Under the pieces are notes generated by a model, which saw only the letters and a program-made list of their open reading frames with translations, ran no database searches and was not told the DNA's origin. Positions 1 through 11,362 of a stretch of 64,000 nucleotides of DNA are shown piece after piece. Made by a program: the position numbers and the translations under genes. Every line of letters starts with the position of its first letter. The first letter of the stretch is position 1. The DNA lies in NCBI GenBank assembly GCA_940671915.1, contig CALNVZ010003430.1, positions 17,855,824 through 17,919,823 of the forward strand. Direction: 5' to 3'. The DNA comes from Paracentrotus lividus. Its lineage: Eukaryota; Echinodermata; Echinoidea; Camarodonta; Echinidae.

Positions 1-376
1 CCAACACTTGAGGCCAATTTCCCCATCTGTACCTGAGGTTCGTAGACACAGATTTGACTTGTTTGACTTGGTAGACAATTCTCCACAGCCTCAGCTATTT
101 CAGACTTGAAGGATACTTCAGTCTCCCATTCATCCTCAGTACAGCAAACCAGTAAGAAGATTCCATGCTTACGAAGATGTGAATATGTTAGACAATGTAC
201 AAAATGGCTTCACTCTTGGGTGATGTGCCCTCAATATCCTTCATCTGCAGTAGATTTAACCCAATAAAAATACTTTGGGTCACCTCTTGCAAATCCATTG
301 CGGAGAATTTGATCAGCATCAAAATGCTGTGAAAAAAAAAGATTGAAGCTTGTCCTCCATCTCTTTGCGGAAACAC
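1..376 (-). other. Possible coding remnant, minus strand
   Basis: Minus-strand translation gives two adjoining open stretches in different frames. One reads MDLQEVTQSIFIGLNLLQMK and ends at a stop near 188. The next, ahead of it, includes GIFLLVCCTEDEWETEVSF and runs open to the window edge. The amino-acid mix looks protein-like. I do not recognise the family; it may be a pseudogene or repeat-encoded. Confidence 0.2.
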
Positions 377-670
377 TTATGGACATGATTCAGATTTTTG
401 TGCGGTGATACTCTCTAACTAAGAATGCTCTTTGTACACTGGTGAACTGAGGTCTTACCATGTTCCTTGAACATGTTAAATTTTATGCTTTAAAGGACAA
501 TAATACAAAAGAAGTAGTGGAGCTGTGACGTCATAAGCTTGTTAATTGAATATGCATGAGACTATGCCAAGAACTGTTTTATCAAAAAAAATATTCAAAA
601 CCTAAAAAATGCATAACTTGTTATTTTTCATCGGATTTTGATTAATTTTCTGTGTTGTTCTTGTTAAATT

Positions 671-910
671 TTACATTGCAATTTCAGCCTGGAGTCCTCC
701 TTCGATACTCTTGATATCACTCTTTATTTCCAGTACAGTTTGTTTTTCTATTGTATCCACTCTACCAGCAGTGAAAGTCGCAGACACTTTTAGATCATTG
801 ATAGTGGCATTCATGGTGCTCATTTCCTTTGTGATATTAGCATTGATGGAATCAAGCCTGGCCAAAAGCCTGTCAGATAGATAGTGTATATCTTCACAGT
901 CCAAAACCAC
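671..910 (-). other. Open frame with coiled-coil character, possibly repeat-encoded
   Basis: 79-codon minus-strand frame with heptad-like spacing (LLARLDSINANITKEMSTMN). It resembles the N-terminal coiled coils of LINE ORF1 or gag-type proteins but has no diagnostic motif. It lies just downstream of the retroelement-like ORF at 943-1454 and may belong to the same relic. Confidence 0.25.
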
Positions 911-942
911 TATTTTGGCACAATTGGAGGATCACAAAAATC

Positions 943-1454
943 TCAAAATATATTTTTTTTTTTTTTCCAGTATTGAATTTTAGACAATCCTGTAACGAGG
1001 TCTTTCAATCTTGGAACAAGTTGAAAGAGGATTGCCAAGACTGTAGATGAGTTGTGTGCCCTTTCATCAGAGATAAAGACAAAGCTTTTGTGGATGAGGT
1101 CACCATTATCTCGGAAGTATACCACAATGGGATGTATTGTAACTCTTTGTTGGCCCCAATAGACACTCTGCATTTCTTCCAGTGGGATGCACGAATAGTC
1201 TTCCACAAAGTCCTTCTGTATGATGCATTCGTTTGACGGCAGCATGTTTTTGCACATCGTGAGCACTTCGAACTGGTTCTTGATGATAGGATATGCAGAC
1301 GAAATTTGATCTCGTCTTTCTTAATCCAGGCAATGAAGTCTGCTCGGACCGAGGACACTTTTACAATTTTTGTCTTCTTTGTACCATCAACGTCGACTCT
1401 TGCCAATTCGTCAAACTGAATTTGGTCGTCTTGCAGTCTATCTTGCAGCCCCAT
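943..1454 (-). pseudogene. Relic of an uncharacterised repeat-associated protein family
   Basis: Two overlapping minus-strand frames join by a frameshift near 1270-1310. The first includes RADFIAWIKKDEIKFRLHI; the second AYPIIKNQFEVLTMCKN and then MQSVYWGQQRVTIHPIVVYF followed by KSFVFISDERAHNSSTVLAI. The pattern 'YW.Q..VTLHP.VVY... HKSFV.ISD...H.S..V' recurs in many multi-copy uncharacterised proteins of marine invertebrates (memory, not searched). The frame is cut at ...IQYW by a poly-T tract at about 952-966, where the family would continue. Function unknown; a DDE-type enzyme or mobile-element cargo is conceivable. Confidence 0.45.
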
Positions 1455-1693
1455 GACATGTTCATCAATTTGAGCATCATTGTTGTTTCCAAAGGCTTCA
1501 TCAGGACTGTCAGTAATTTGGAATATCGAGTTGTCACAGCACGTACCTGACCTGCAGAATTGCAGGGAAACCTGCTTTTGGTGTGTGAAACAATAAACTC
1601 AACCTTCTGATCGAGGACCTGCTTCTCTGGTTCCCCCTTACGCTGACGAGTCCCAGTTGCTAGACCATTTTTGAGGCCTGCCGATCGTCACTG

Positions 1694-2212
1694 CTAGTGC
1701 CCGATATAGTCGCCTGACGTGTAATGAAACAGAGGTGTGAAAGGGGCAACTCTCTGATCCGGTAGATCCAACATAACTTGAGACTCTACCTGATGCTCCA
1801 TGCGTCGACACACCACACATCTATGCTTCACAGTTTTAGCCAACTTGTGAACCTTTAGAATCCAGTACTGTCTTCTTGCTTTTGCTGCAGTAGCTGCCAC
1901 CCTGCTGTGTCCAAGCTGATGCATGTACCTTGTTATCAGTGTGGATATCGAAGCACCGTGTGGCAGCAGAACTGGGTGCTTCTGGTCATAAGATATCAGA
2001 GCCTTGTCCAGCCATCCTCCAACTCTTATAACTCCCTCTTCATCTACCAAAGGGCCAAGAGTCTTGAAGTCTCCCTTCTCCACCCGTTGATGTAAGGTCC
2101 TCTGAGCTTCCTTTACCAAATAGCTCTCACGTTTCTGCAACTGGCTTGTCCAAAAGCTCTCTTCTCGGGGACCAGTATTGTCATCAGACCTTGGGTGACA
2201 TGCAACTTTCAA
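1694..2212 (-). mobile_element. BEL/Pao-type retrotransposon pol fragment (integrase zinc-finger region)
   Basis: 172-codon minus-strand frame. It contains LVDEEGVIRVGGWLDKALIS followed by HPVLLPHGASISTLITRYMH, QLGHSRVAATAAKARRQYWI and CVVC. The H-x3-H ... C-x2-C zinc finger and the 'G.IRVGGRL ... HPI.LP..H.....I...H...GH.G...T....R..YWI' context are diagnostic of the BEL/Pao integrase N-terminal domain. The rest of the polyprotein and any LTRs are not seen nearby, so this is a fragment. Confidence 0.85.
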
Positions 2213-2539
2213 CTTGTCAATGAACTTCGAGCAGGAGAATCAGGTATTTTGTTACGCTTTTCAAGTAACACTCCATTACTTTTGCTTCTAACCCTGTTTC
2301 TTTTTTCTTGTGTACTGGTAAGAACGTTGGTTATTTGGCAGCCAATCAGCCAGCAGTCACCTCCATGTCCAATATCAGATACGTCTCCCAAAAAAATCTA
2401 ACAATTAAGTTTTTTTTTTTTAAAGAAACGGGACTGCATATATGTAAAGCCACTTTTACGTTCCTCCAACAGACCTTGCCTTTGTTCCACAGAAAGCAAA
2501 AGATGAAGCAATTGTTCTATATGGAAACATATTTGCTTG

Positions 2540-2790
2540 ATCAAGACCTTTGTGAAAGATGATGAGTCCCATGAAAGAAACATCCTCTATTCTGAAATCT
2601 AGCTTGTCGGGATTCAGCTTGATTCCAAGCTTGCAACATTTATCTAGAAACTTTCACAAATTCTTGTCATGATCCACATTTGCCTCTTCAAGGAAATCTT
2701 TGTGACTAACTTTCAGGATGCCATCTGCTATTTCGCACATACCAGGTAGACCCTTTAGATTTTGATCTAAATGACACTGAAATATTTCAG
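2540..2790 (-). mobile_element. Ty3/gypsy reverse transcriptase fragment
   Basis: Minus-strand translation, interrupted by one stop (L-stop-K), reads LPGMCEIADGILKV, then VDHDKNL, then KLGIKLNPDKLDFRIEDVSF and MGLIIFHKGL. This matches the C-terminal RT region of Ty3/gypsy elements ('..ADDILV.G....DHD..L...L.RC...GIKLN..K......EV.F.GH.IS..GL'). The catalytic DD is degraded to DG. Confidence 0.7.
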
Positions 2791-3349
2791 GAGTATTTAT
2801 TTGATGTCAGTGCTGTTACTGTTATTTGATATTTTTGATATTGATTTGTCTTCAGAAAAATCACATGGACATTTTACAAGATCATAATGAAAATAATAAA
2901 ATAATCCATACAGTAGAACAGCTCACATTTCATAACATATCATGGAGAAGAAAGACGAGGTGACCAGGAGAAGCAACGCTTGTGAATTTGGTCCCTCACA
3001 CAACAACTAAAAATAATAAGCTAATACTAATGGCAAGGAAGAGAGAGAGGGGGGATACATATATACATAAAAAAAACTAACTTACATGGGACAGAAAGAG
3101 AAAAATGAATATATATACATGCTGAGGGCAGAATTAAAGAAATAAAAAATAAAAGAAATAAAAAAAATTCAGGCAAGGTGAGTCGACTGAGGGCAAAGAC
3201 GTATACAGGGGTGAGGTATATGAGAGAGAGAGAGAGAGCAGAGGTTAGGGACAGAACAAGAGAGAAGGGGGAAAAAGAGTGAAAGGAGTTTACACAAAAA
3301 AAACAAATGAAAGACAAAAACAGACTGGCCACAAAAATGTTCCATGCTT

Positions 3350-5072
3350 CTAATGAGATTTGAGTTGGTGAAAGAGATATTTCCTACAATAGACCTTAAA
3401 GCTGAACAGGGTGGTCCTACTTTTTATGTTCTGTGGTAACGAATTCCACTGCTTAATACAATATTATATGAAATGAATTATGAGCAACTTGAGTTCTGAC
3501 AAACGGCTGATGCACATAATTTTTGCGTCTTGTGTTGTGATTGTGAATTTCAGAGTTTTGGACGAATAAATCTGTCAATAAGCAAGGTTGTGGCCTGGAA
3601 AAGAGTTTATACATGAATATATGGCAATTTAAAGAAATGAGTTGATCGAAAGGTAAGATCTGTAGCTGTAAAAACAGAGGGTTACTTGGATGTCTGTAGT
3701 GAGAATTTGTAATTACTCGAATCGCTTTCTTCTGTAGAACTTGTAGTTTTGAAATGTGAGTTTTAAAAGTGTGGCCCCAAGCAACATTACAATATAATAA
3801 ATGAGGTAAGATGATACTATTATACAAGGTTATTAAAACTCTTTTGGGTAGCACATATCTTAATTTTGAAAGAACACCAACACTTAGAGAAATTTTTACA
3901 CACACGTTTTTCAAATATTCATCGATTACAACAGCAAGGAATAAGACATTTTCACTGTGCATAATAACTTGACCATTTATAGATAAGGGAATTATATTTA
4001 ATGGCACCTTCTTACCCTTTGATCTAAATAAAACAATTTTTGACTTTTTCGCATTCAATAAAAGTTTGTTACAGCAAAACCATTCATAAAGCTTCTTGAT
4101 TTCTTCATTTGCTAATGACATTAACAAGCGAGGGTCTTTATGTGAGAGCATTAAACTGGTATCATCAGCAAACAGAGAATATGAAAATAATTTTGATGAA
4201 TTTACAATATCATTGATATATAATATAAACAATAAAGGACCCAAAACAGAGCCCTGGGGCACACCGTATTGTATCTTAGTGGCCTGAGATATACAGCCTC
4301 TAACAATTGCAAATTGTCTTCTATCACTCAAGTAATTACGAAACCAATTTAAAGCGACACCTCTAATACCATAGTTTTCAAGCTTTTTCACAAGTATATC
4401 ATGGTCAATCGTATCAAAAGCTTTTGATAAATCGAGAAAGATACCAAGGCAATACTTGCCTTTGTCAATTGCATCTACGATAACACTTAATAAATTAAAA
4501 ACACCCATAGAAGTAGAGACATTTTTCCTGAATCCAAACTGTTGAGGTATCAAGTTATCCTCTTTAGTTAAGTACTCGTATAGCCTTACACGCACCAATT
4601 TCTCAAGAATCTTTGAAAATACAGGCAATAGTGCAATTGGTCTATAATTTTCAATGTTCTTATTGTCTTTCTTTTTTAAAACAGGAACTATTTTTAAATT
4701 AGCAGGAACTTTGCCGTGTTAAAGAGATTGATTAAATATGTCGCATAGAGGCTCCGCAATAAAATGTATGCAATCCTTCACAATTCTTGGTGAAATATCA
4801 TCCGGCCCACATGATTTAGTTGGCTTAAATGTCGAGACAATTCTGATAATTTCTAACGTAGACGTTGGATTAAAAAACAAAGAAGAACTATCTTTACAAG
4901 GTTGCAAGTATTCATTATGAGATTTCGGAACTACGGGAATATCATCAGCTATTTTCTGAGGTAATTCAACAAAATATCTATTAAAATAGTCAGCCTTTTG
5001 TTTATTAGATGTCAAAAATGTATCATTGTGATACATATCCTCGGGAAGTGAACGCTTGTTGCCCCGACCCAA
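3350..5072 (-). pseudogene. LINE ORF2 reverse transcriptase domain, with stops
   Basis: From 5072 the frame runs through TKSCGPDDISPRIVKDCI to an in-frame TAA near 4719, continues as PVLKKKDNKN and NYRPIALLPVFSKILEKLV, then FLDLSKAFDTIDHDIL, GVPQGSVLGPLLFILYINDI and YSLFADDTSLM. The catalytic FADD is intact. The open frame stops at 3453; a one-base shift restores the family C terminus (KQWNSLPQNIKSRTTLFSFK) ending in TAG at 3352-3350. Clade CR1/L2/Daphne is inferred from the style of the RT core. Confidence 0.88.
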
Positions 5073-5232
5073 TAATTCGTTAATATAAGACCATGTCTTC
5101 TTAATATCATTTTTAGCATGTTGAAATACATTTCCAAAATATGATTTTTTTTTTTTTATACCCGTATGGAATCTGTTAAGGTATTCTTGTACTCCACATA
5201 CTTCTTCCTATTTACCTCTGTCGGATGTTTGA

Positions 5233-6257
5233 TCACAGGCTGTGTGTAATCCAAGGTTTCTTGGACCTAGATTTACATTTCACTTCAACAGCAGGAAAAT
5301 ATGAATCATATAAATTCAAGAATTTGCTCATGAAATCATCGTAAGCATTGCATGCATCATTTATATCATAAACATCCTGCCAATTTATTCCCATAAGCTC
5401 TTCTTTAAAACTTACAATTTTCTCTTCAGATAGTACACGTTTAAAGGCTGGCTGATCTTTTCCTTTGAAATTTATGAGCCTACCATGGTCAAAACAATAA
5501 ATAGGGATGTGGTCAGACACATCAGAGCAAATCACCCCACAATGAAGGTCATTTTGAATGCAGTTAGTAATATATTATCAATTAAAGTTGCAGACGTATG
5601 AGTAACACGAGTAGGCTTCGAAATAATAGCTACAATAAGCCATGAGAATACATGCAATTAACAAAATCATTAACACAATCATCTACGTTTTGATTTAACA
5701 GATTAATATTAAAGTCACCAAGAACATATGTGTCTCTATTTACTCTATCAGTATATGATAATTGTTGCTCAAAACTTTCAATAAACATTTTAATATCACT
5801 ATCTGGAGCTCTATACACACACCCAACTAAAATCTTTTTATTGTTATTACTTATCTCTACAAATATGGATTCATAACCAACATTTGGACCAGAAGTTTCT
5901 TCACAGATACTGAATTTGAGTTAATTCTCTAATGTAAAACGCTACACCTCCGCCGAGTTTAACAGGTCTACAGACATGAACAAGGGAATAACCTGGAATA
6001 AGGAACATATTGATATTTGTGGTAGGTTTGAACCAGGTCTCAGAAATTCCAATCATAGAGAACTTGTGCTGAAAACATGACAATTCAACTAACAGATTAT
6101 CATAATTCCTACACAGACTTCTTATATTGACATGTAATAAGGAGAAATCCTTACCAATTTTAGAGTATTTGCCAGCAAAATTATCACATGAAATATAATT
6201 ACATTCTTTAGATCTGAAAAGCAAATTTTGATCATCATCATTCAAAATATCATCCAT
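5233..6257 (-). pseudogene. LINE ORF2 endonuclease domain, frameshifted
   Basis: Three pieces in different frames: 6257-5901 (LLHVNIRSLCRNYDNLL, MIGISETW, GGGVAFYIRE), 5818-5630 (MYRAPDSD, YVLGDFNINLLN) and 5535-5233 (CSDVSDHIPIYCF). N-R-S-L, S-E-T-W, G-D-F-N and S-D-H-x-P are the APE-type endonuclease motifs in order. Catalytic residues are present but the frame is broken at least twice. Confidence 0.8.
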
Positions 6258-6678
6258 ATTAAGTTATTGAACAAATACAAACGAGAGTAGCCAGCACAAA
6301 CACATACAGACATAACAAAATTCTTATACGCAAACATGATTAAAGACAAGACAAGGACATAGAGGGGGGAATGGGAAGAATGACAAGAAAAATTGAAAAA
6401 ACAATGACACATTGAATAAATCTGAACAAACGAAAACATAAAACAGTAAGTAATTATCAAAAAAAGACTGAAGTAGAAAAAGTAGACTGGAAATACGTTA
6501 ATTAGAGTCCAAATTAGGAAGGCCCAGTGTACAGATTTGGCTATCACAAGTTATTTTGATCCGCCCACCAGCAGGTATCTTGACGACGATGACTCCATCT
6601 TGTCCATACCTTGTGGTTAGATCCTTAGGTTGCTCTTCTATCTGCCAAAACAGATTTGATCTTGCCTTTGTCAGGTTT

Positions 6679-7332
6679 TCATTTACTCTTCTTTGCCTTG
6701 GAGAATTTCAGATCCCTACGTGCACTATATACTTTCTCTCGAATAGAAAAATTAGTGAACTTCACTATGAGGTTCCTCGTTGTCTTCTTCTTGGCATGTT
6801 TGGGCCTCACAGTAGGAACTCCAGGTTGGCTCCCAGTTGGTTGAACAGCTTGCCCAGGATCAGTTTGTTGAGATTGGCCCAAACGGTGGGAACGATCCAC
6901 GTCTGTTGGAAGGACGTCCACCCCAAGATCCCTCTTACATATGCTGATGATGGTTGACGTGGTATTCCCACCATCCATCTCTTCGACTCCCGAGAAAACC
7001 AAGCAATTCCTCCTCGAGTATTGCTCAAGATCATCTATTTGTGCTGCAAGTTCCTTAGCCTCCAGCTGCATGGTCTGAGCAGCCTGCAACTTCTCAGATT
7101 TAAGTGTTTCAACTTCTTTTTCGAGGGCAGTAATCTTTGCAGTACTATCCTCAAAGTCAAAAGTTAGCGATTTTTTAACATCCTCACAAAAGGATTCATG
7201 AAGTTTGTTGAGAAGTTTATCATGAACGGCATCAACGAACTTTTGCACAAACGTATCATCACCAAGGACGTTCACAATAGCATCCTTGATCACACTAGCT
7301 AGAGAATTAGAGTCATCACACTCCTCTTGCAA
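6679..7332 (-). CDS. LINE ORF1 (RNA-binding, coiled-coil protein)
   Basis: 217 codons. The N-terminal half is a coiled coil (ITALEKEVETLKSEKLQAA). It is followed by AQIDDLEQYSRRNCLVFSGV, DVDRSHRLG and RNLIVKFTNFSIREKVYSAR, the RRM-like L1/CR1 ORF1 (transposase_22-like) signature. The frame appears complete from MQEECDD to the stop near 6679. Upstream 7436-7642 also has an open minus frame (with DAEPEPEPAEAV) that may be 5' leader or extra ORF1 sequence. Confidence 0.75.
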   Translation of the reverse strand: MQEECDDSNSLASVIKDAIVNVLGDDTFVQKFVDAVHDKLLNKLHESFCEDVKKSLTFDFEDSTAKITALEKEVETLKSEKLQAAQTMQLEAKELAAQIDDLEQYSRRNCLVFSGVEEMDGGNTTSTIISICKRDLGVDVLPTDVDRSHRLGQSQQTDPGQAVQPTGSQPGVPTVRPKHAKKKTTRNLIVKFTNFSIREKVYSARRDLKFSKAKKSK

Positions 7333-7887
7333 GACAGCGGCAGCAGCATCACCTTTGCTCTGTTAGAAGTGATATCTTGCAGGACTAAAGACATCCAAGC
7401 TATCTCGTCAAGAACACGTTCACATTGACTGTTAGTCATCGGTTCGACTTCAAAGTCAAGATTACAGCCTCTGCCGGCTCTGGCTCTGGTTCTGCATCAT
7501 GATCTAGGAGTAGATCATGTTCTAGCACAGGCTGCGCGGAGCTGTCCAGACTCATATCAGACTTTGTTTGATGGACAAGATGCATGTTATTTAAGCTCCA
7601 CCCGTCATGCTGTAAATAGTTTATATACTTTTTACGGCTCACGGTTACTATTATCGGCTTGTGACTTCAGATGTCAGGATTCATGGCATTTTTGCCCAAT
7701 TTTGTGATGTTGGTTTGAATTATCTTTGGTCACATGACCGGGTTTAGACCAGTCACCTGTTTAAATTATTATTATGATGGATATAATAGCAACTGCTTTT
7801 TCTCTAACCTTTCTGATAGAGTGGGCCTACATCTTTTGGTTTGCAATATTTGATTTTGATTAGATTACGCATCTTGATCTTGCAACG

Positions 7888-8330
7888 TCATTTGGCATGT
7901 GTTGTAGGCTGGTTCCACATTTGCAGTGTCACACGGTCATCCCTCAGCTCATTACTGGCGATTAGATACTTGCTGGGTAGTAAGTTCACGATTGCACTGC
8001 AACCTACTTGGAACACAACTGTCTGGTCGTTCTGAACCATCTTACACAATATGGCTTTTTCTTTGGCCTTCACAGCATGTACTATACGCAACTCTGTCAT
8101 AAAACAGATGCTCTCGCCAGATGAGGATTCACTCCCCTCTTCAACATGTCAGACGCTGTGTCTCTTGCAGACACTTGATCCCTCGATGTTATTAGTCTTG
8201 TCACATTCATTGCATCGTGGGCCCCATGCCGGGCAGCTCTCTTTTCGCATCTTATGCGGTCGATTTCAGAACTTGCACGTCTTTGGCTCTTTCGTCTTCT
8301 GTTTCACAAACTTCTAATTTCCACCATCAG
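7888..8330 (-). mobile_element. Ty3/gypsy gag zinc knuckle and protease fragment
   Basis: Minus strand. A nucleocapsid-type knuckle reads CKF-stop-NRPHKMRKESCPAW then CNECDKTN: the second cysteine codon has become TGA. A stop later, the frame 8100-7888 contains TVVFQVGCSAIVNLLPSKYL and LRDDRVTLQMWNQ, the retropepsin region of Mag-like Ty3/gypsy elements (active-site D-S/T-G degraded to G-C-S-A). Confidence 0.7.
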
Positions 8331-8835
8331 ATTTAGCATGCTTAGAAAATGTTTTTTGATGCACTTTGTGAATTTCCTCTTTATTAAAGTGAAACTATTG
8401 TTCTGGTCATGACATTGACAAGTGGAAATCACTGTCTATAGTTCATGACCCCTCCAGCTACCTCGACCAGGTGTTCAGGTTTCCCCTAAGTTCAGCCTGA
8501 GATTTTTATAGGGCTATGCGATCAGGATAGTAGTGTGCATCAAATGCCCCGAGTGGCCATGAGCACTCCATCAAAACTGCTGTCAGTAATTGAGGCGTTA
8601 TGCCCTGCCCCCTTCCAATGGTGGGCCCCAGAGGATGGGGTGGTCTAGGCCACACATGGGCAGAAGCCCACTGCCGCGACCGACCCCAACAGCAGGGCCT
8701 CCAATGTGGGAAGGCCCAGAAGAGGACCCGGGAAACGGGCCAATGGCACATTTTTCCTGCCTGGCGCATTTGCCCCGCTTCTCGCATTCCCTTCTGTTCT
8801 TATTGGCTTTAGTTCTTGGAGAGCATTCTCTTCCG

Positions 8836-8873
8836 ATTATCCGCCTCTGCTAATGCAAGAGGCGGATTAGGAG
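8836..8873. repeat. Perfect short hairpin
   Basis: ATCCGCCTCT and AGAGGCGGAT pair around a short TGCTAATGCA-type loop, followed by AGGAGAGCC. It is a compact palindrome at the edge of a GC-rich 250-bp block (8580-8830). No function is evident; it may be a transposon end. Confidence 0.5.
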
Positions 8874-9225
8874 AGCCCACCTCCTAAGCCTGCCCAGCCT
8901 GTTCAACATGATCACTTGTTTCGGCCTCAGAAAGTGGTTTTCTGAGGACTTCCTCCGAGGCCGAACCAACTTCTACCTGTATAATGTTCTCCTCCCCATC
9001 TACATTTATGCCTGGTGGTAGAAGAACTTCCACATGGATATTCTTTCTGCTCAGGAAGATAAAAATAATGCGCACAAAGAAGAAGTGAAGAAAAACAAAA
9101 TAGTCCTTTCATTGTGTGGTTAACAAAGTTTGTCCTTACCAGGAGTCTCAAGAACAGCCTTACTTTGATCTGTACATTTTTTTTTAAGCAGTCATGATTG
9201 TAAGTGGCTATTGTTCTTCTGAAGG

Positions 9226-9462
9226 CTACTCTGTAGAGATATGGCGATTTTTTTTTTTTCTTTCTACTGTGACTGCCGGCCCTTTCCAAGGGGGGTTCAA
9301 CTTCCGAGATTTCCCCTTGGCACTGGCTGTGTTTCTGATATATATGCGGTCATTCACTTCAAATTCCCTAGTATATTGTCTGACATCATAGTCTTGCTTC
9401 ATTCTTCGTTGAGCAGCTTTTATTGCTGCCCTAGCTGAAATGTGAGCATTTACGCATTGCAC
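9226..9462 (-). mobile_element. Ty3/gypsy integrase C-terminal fragment
   Basis: Minus-strand frame with AAQRRMKQDYDVRQYTREFE, VNDRIYIRNTASAKGKSRKL and PPWKGPAVTVE, the 'GP(Y/F)' module at the end of gypsy integrases. It ends at an A-rich stretch. The open frame at 9075-8884 (VLLPPGINVDGEENI) may be the tail of the same polyprotein. Confidence 0.75.
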
Positions 9463-9526
9463 AAGTCAACTCAGCAACATACTCTTCCTTAGTCTTACTT
9501 CATCTTTCCCACACCTTCACACTACA

Positions 9527-9847
9527 CTAGATTCCCTTTAACACTTTCATGTGTTCAGTTGTCGCTTCTATAGCTTTGTACGTAGGCCTATCTACTGCAG
9601 TAGTAAGACCAAGCTTAGATTTCGCTATCAAAAGCTCTCTAATGCGATCATCGCGTACTCCCAGCTTGTCAATCATACAGTCACAGAATCCGCAAGTCTT
9701 GTAATGTTCGATGGTCTCTCCATTTTCCTGTTTGCCTTGATTAAACTTGAATCTTTCAGAGAATTCTCTGCTCTCACCTAGGAAACATTTATCAAATACT
9801 GTTACAGATTTAATGTGGGTTTCAATGCCACATGCACCACTGTGCAA
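9527..9847 (-). mobile_element. Ty3/gypsy gag fragment with internal deletion
   Basis: Minus-strand frame. ERFKFNQGKQENGETIEHYK, then IDKLGVRDDRIRELLIAKSK and TTAVDRPTYKAIEATTEHMK, match the capsid-like core of gypsy gag ('..F....Q...E.i..y...l..L......d.lIRDRIV.Gi.d...r..LL'). The segment between HYK and GVRDDR is altered or deleted. Confidence 0.6.
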
Positions 9848-10009
9848 TGAAAAAATCTGATGAGCAAATGTTGCATCATTTCATATTTTTCTGACATTCG
9901 TAACAATTTATTTTTTCGGTATTGGTTGGCAGCTCTGTTATAACCCTTGTATTTATATGATTTATATGAATCTCAGTAAACAATTTTTATATCATCAATT
10001 GTTCAATTA

Positions 10010-10470
10010 ATAATTTTGGTTTATATACACTTGGTCTAACAGCACTTGGTCATATTCTGTGTTTGTCTAATACCACATGGGCTAAATCCATTTGGTCTAG
10101 TAACAATTTGGCTAATTTCCCATAGGTCCAAAACATACTTGGTCATGACCACTTGGTCTGATTGCCAATTCATCTAATAGCCAAATTATTTTTTGCATTT
10201 CTGTCTAATTCCCAAATGGATATTTAGACTTTTACCAGTTTGTTACTGTAAGTGGCCAAGTGGTGATAGACCAAGTTGATATTAGACAAAATGGACACGA
10301 GACAAAATGGGAATTAGACAAAGTGGTAAATAGGCGAAGTAGCAATTAGACCAACAGTAACATGTAATTAGACAAACTGGTTGTAGACAAAATGGATTCA
10401 AACCGTGTGGGATGAGACCAAACGGGCATAAGTTATTGTGGGTTTAGACCACTTGAAGTGGCAATTTTAC
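10010..10470. mobile_element. TTGGTCTA-repeat foldback element, complete copy
   Basis: The left half (to about 10240) is a degenerate array of TTGGTCTAA/TTTGGTCTAGT with a spacing near 18-25 bp. The right half (10245-10470) is the same motif inverted (TTAGACCAA, GGTAAATAGGC). Left terminus GGTTTATATACACTTGGTC, right terminus GGGTTTAGACCACTTG. The whole can fold into one long imperfect hairpin. No ORF. Other copies lie at 18178-20555, 28320-28550 and 46296-46575. Confidence 0.75.
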
Positions 10471-11362
10471 CATATTTATTTACTGAGTTTTCTAATTACG
10501 CACGGAATATGGTCTGTTATATGGCATATTGCTCTCATACTATACAGTTTAATTAATTTAAGCATACATGTACTTACATTTTGTATATTTGTTGAACACA
10601 TTTTTATTTTCAGTAACTCCATGTAGTGTAAAAATTATTTATCTAGATACTGTTGTAAACTTGCCTGATTATCCCAATACCTTATGGGATTCATCACTTG
10701 TTTTATGTGTTATTCTATGTCATAGGCTAGAATAGATATTCATGCACCTCTTTCAAGCATGTCTTTCCAAATATCTGTATTATTGCTACACTATTTTTAT
10801 TTCTTCAATTTGAATATTTATGTGTACTTAATCTGAAACTATTTGAGTAAGTGCAATAAATGAAGTAAATTAATGTAACAGTTATTTTGTAGTATTGTGA
10901 GCTTCAATTCTTGCTTATTTCTGTGTGTACTTATGTATATTAATCAAAAGTAAATAATATATGTATTGTTAGTTCATTTTGTTCATTAACTGATTCTAGA
11001 TTATAAATACTTGTAAGTTCACTTTGTCTCATTGTCCAAAAGGAATAACTCAGCCATCCCTGACCTTGTATGAATAAATAAGATATCAATGGAAAGAGGA
11101 GATATGTGGCTTTAATGTGTTACTACTCATTTTGGTGTAAAACTTACACAATAATCACAACTTTGATATTAAATCTTGTTGCATTTTGTTTGATACGCAC
11201 TGTATACAGGAATAGACTGTACAATGACAACTATTTTTCTCCTTATGTATCTTCTTTTTTTTTTTGGATATATCTTTCTTCAATTCTTCATCTTTTTATA
11301 GAAAGATATGTAGAGATTAGGTCAGTCATAATAATACACCATGGAAAATGTGTCTGTTCTGA

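Larger units (their letters stand above)
3008..7660 (-). mobile_element. Nearly full-length decayed LINE (CR1/L2/Daphne-like, Jockey superfamily)
   Basis: Minus strand, 5' end near 7.65 kb, 3' end near 3.0 kb. ORF1 (7332-6679) is followed by ORF2 remnants with AP endonuclease and RT (6257-3350). Several frameshifts and stops show it is dead. The 3' untranslated part (3350 to about 3010) holds GA-rich and A-rich simple sequence. Exact ends and target duplication were not resolved. Confidence 0.85.

Noticed and set aside
3027..3332. 101-codon minus-strand hydrophobic frame
   Set aside because: Derived from GA/CT-rich and A-rich simple sequence in the LINE 3' region; composition artefact.
8506..8853. 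Three overlapping GC-rich frames
   Set aside because: Open on both strands because of local GC composition; no motif, likely repeat.
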